Assembly: GCF_003001675.1 (NCBI RefSeq)
Contig: NZ_PVYW01000010.1
Coordinates: 186,001 to 250,000, forward strand
Direction: 5' to 3'
Length of the DNA: 64,000 bases
Origin: Cohnella sp. SGD-V74
GTDB lineage: Bacteria > Bacillota > Bacilli > Paenibacillales > Paenibacillaceae
A model generated the notes under the pieces. The model was not told the origin of the DNA. It worked only from the letters and a program-made list of their open reading frames with translations, and searched no databases. Each line of letters opens with the position of its first letter. Position 1 is the stretch's first letter. Positions 62,699 through 64,000 of this stretch are shown piece after piece. Made by a program: the position numbers and the translations under genes.

Positions 62699-64000
62699 TC
62701 ACTCCGGATGGTTGCCGGTGTCGCTCCCGATCTGATAGGGCGTCGTGATGCCTTCGTACATGAGATGCATCGACATGCCTACCGAAGCGTGAACCAGGTT
62801 ATGGCAATGGTCCATCCATAAGCCGGGGTTGTCGGCGACGAAGGCGACCTCGTAGATTTCGCCCGGCTGGACGTCCAGCGTGTCGGAATACCAGGGACTG
62901 CCGGTGGACGGTTCGCCGTTGCGGGAGAGGACGAGCATATGGTGGCCGTGCAGGTGCATTGGATGATCGACGGCGCCGCGGTTGCTGATCGTCGTCTTGA
63001 CGAGATCGCCTTCCTGCACCATGAACATCGGCGTGTTCGGGAACACTTCGCCGTTGATTGTATACAAGGACCCGAATTCCCCGTTGTAGAAAGCCAGCTT
63101 GTTGTCGAGAATCATCTCGAATTCGCGGTCGAAGTCGCTGTCGGCCTGTATGGCGGCAGCGGCGGGCGTGCCGTAATCGATCGGATTAAACGCGGTCGTC
63201 TCCGGGAGATCCGGCACGCTGCCCGTGCCGTCCCGGCTCAGAAGCACGCCCAGCTTGCCGGAACGGCCGACGCTCAGGAAGACGGGCGCGTCGGGCATCA
63301 AGAACGTCAAATCCATGCGGCCGCCCGTCGTCAGCTCGATCCGCACGTTCTCCAACTCCTGCGGACCGTTCAGATCGGTGCCGTCTATGGCGGCGACGCG
63401 GAACGGCGTCCCCGTCAAGGTGTAATCCTGCCGGACCCAATCCTCGGTATTGATCAGACGAAGGCGCACCGGCGTTCCCGGAACGACCTTCTTGCGCTGG
63501 ATGCCGCTGCGATCGCCGATCGCCATTCCGACGCCTTTCCAGACGTGCGTCATAATGGTCAGGTCTTCTTCCTCCGCTCCGATTCCTTCGGCGGCCTCGG
63601 GCTCGACGACCAGGCTGCCGAACAACCCCTTCTTCACCGCTTCCTGGGAATGCTGGTGAGAATGATACCAGAACGTGCCCGTCTGCTCGGCGACGAATCG
63701 GTAGACATGTTGTTCGCCGGGCATGACGGCTTCCTGCGTCGCTCCGGCTACTCCGTCTTCCGCGTTCGGAACGTCGAGTCCATGCCAATGGATCGTCGCC
63801 CCTTCCTCAATGTCGCGGTTGATCAGCGTAACCTCCACAAGCTCTCCCTGCTTCATTCGGAGCTCGGGGCCTGGCACTTGGCCGTTGAAGGTCCAGGCTT
63901 CGAACGGCTCTCCCGGACTCAGCTCGATCGTCTTCTTCTCCGCCGTCAACGTGATCTTCCGATCCGGCTCCCGGTCCCTCGGACCGGTCAGCATAGCCAG
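62699..64000 (-). CDS. Multicopper oxidase (5' end beyond window)
   Basis: At least 433 codons; the frame continues off the right edge. An ATG at 63992-63994 has no room for a ribosome site, so the true start, probably with a signal or membrane segment, is likely outside. All four copper motifs are seen: TIHWHGLDVPNAEDG, FWYHSHQHSQEAVKKG, HPMHLHGHHMLVLSRNG and DHCHNLVHASVGMSMHLM; the last has the type-1 Cys and an axial Met. It oxidises phenols or metal ions and reduces oxygen to water, outside the cell. Convergent with the SDR gene, 12 bp apart. Confidence 0.92.
   Translation of the reverse strand: MAMLTGPRDREPDRKITLTAEKKTIELSPGEPFEAWTFNGQVPGPELRMKQGELVEVTLINRDIEEGATIHWHGLDVPNAEDGVAGATQEAVMPGEQHVYRFVAEQTGTFWYHSHQHSQEAVKKGLFGSLVVEPEAAEGIGAEEEDLTIMTHVWKGVGMAIGDRSGIQRKKVVPGTPVRLRLINTEDWVRQDYTLTGTPFRVAAIDGTDLNGPQELENVRIELTTGGRMDLTFLMPDAPVFLSVGRSGKLGVLLSRDGTGSVPDLPETTAFNPIDYGTPAAAAIQADSDFDREFEMILDNKLAFYNGEFGSLYTINGEVFPNTPMFMVQEGDLVKTTISNRGAVDHPMHLHGHHMLVLSRNGEPSTGSPWYSDTLDVQPGEIYEVAFVADNPGLWMDHCHNLVHASVGMSMHLMYEGITTPYQIGSDTGNHPE

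Overview
The window reads as chromosome of a high-GC, spore-forming Paenibacillaceae bacterium (Paenibacillus or Cohnella type). The pointers are surface proteins with C-terminal SLH triplets, LplA/LplB/YtcP-type sugar importers with membrane-bound AraC regulators, the GlpP antiterminator with glpK and glpD, a TmrB homologue, and small Bacillales-only families (DUF3243, DUF3900, DUF4023, DUF4362). The assignment is inferred from gene content. No rRNA, tRNA, CRISPR array, insertion sequence or prophage was seen.

Layout. 1-10.1 kb: two divergent surface beta-propeller proteins (an RCC1-repeat protein running off the left edge and an NHL/cadherin-like/SLH protein), then a repeat-rich protein with a GNQA-type N-terminus like those of contractile-injection cargo. 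10.1-22.5 kb: a carbohydrate uptake locus (two permeases, membrane AraC regulator, DUF1861 protein, solute-binding lipoprotein) beside a 1641-residue SLH-anchored enzyme-like protein. 22.7-25.9 kb: a PemK/MazF-like toxin followed by a probable small RNA, then a Rad3/DinG-type helicase. 26-31.2 kb: the ssuADCB sulfonate operon, divergent from an unusual fusion of an excisionase-type HTH to an SsuA-like ligand domain. 31.3-32.3 kb: nineteen 50-bp tandem repeats. 32.3-37.6 kb: a small XRE regulator, peptide deformylase, and a ROK-controlled sugar isomerase/dehydrogenase/MFS operon with a perfect 31-bp palindrome. 37.6-42.5 kb: small conserved Bacillales genes, three mini-genes and a dihydroorotate-dehydrogenase-like/membrane fusion. 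42.6-43.1 kb: ten 52-bp tandem repeats. 43.2-48.2 kb: a DUF3900 protein, a membrane alpha/beta hydrolase, and a nitroreductase/HxlR pair. 48.2-52.2 kb: glpP-glpK-glpD with two leader terminators and no glpF. 52.2-55.5 kb: mazEF inserted between two 339-bp direct copies of the end of a P-loop ATPase gene. 55.7-64 kb: a GH130 enzyme, tmrB, a GGDEF/EAL protein with a LacI-like sensor, a WYL regulator with its operator and an SDR, and a multicopper oxidase running off the right edge.

Items most worth following: the GNQA-type cargo-like protein, the toxin plus downstream small RNA, mazEF inside a long target duplication, a 265-bp intergenic repeat present as two inverted copies 42 kb apart (each just after the 3' end of a gene), and the two constant-period tandem arrays.
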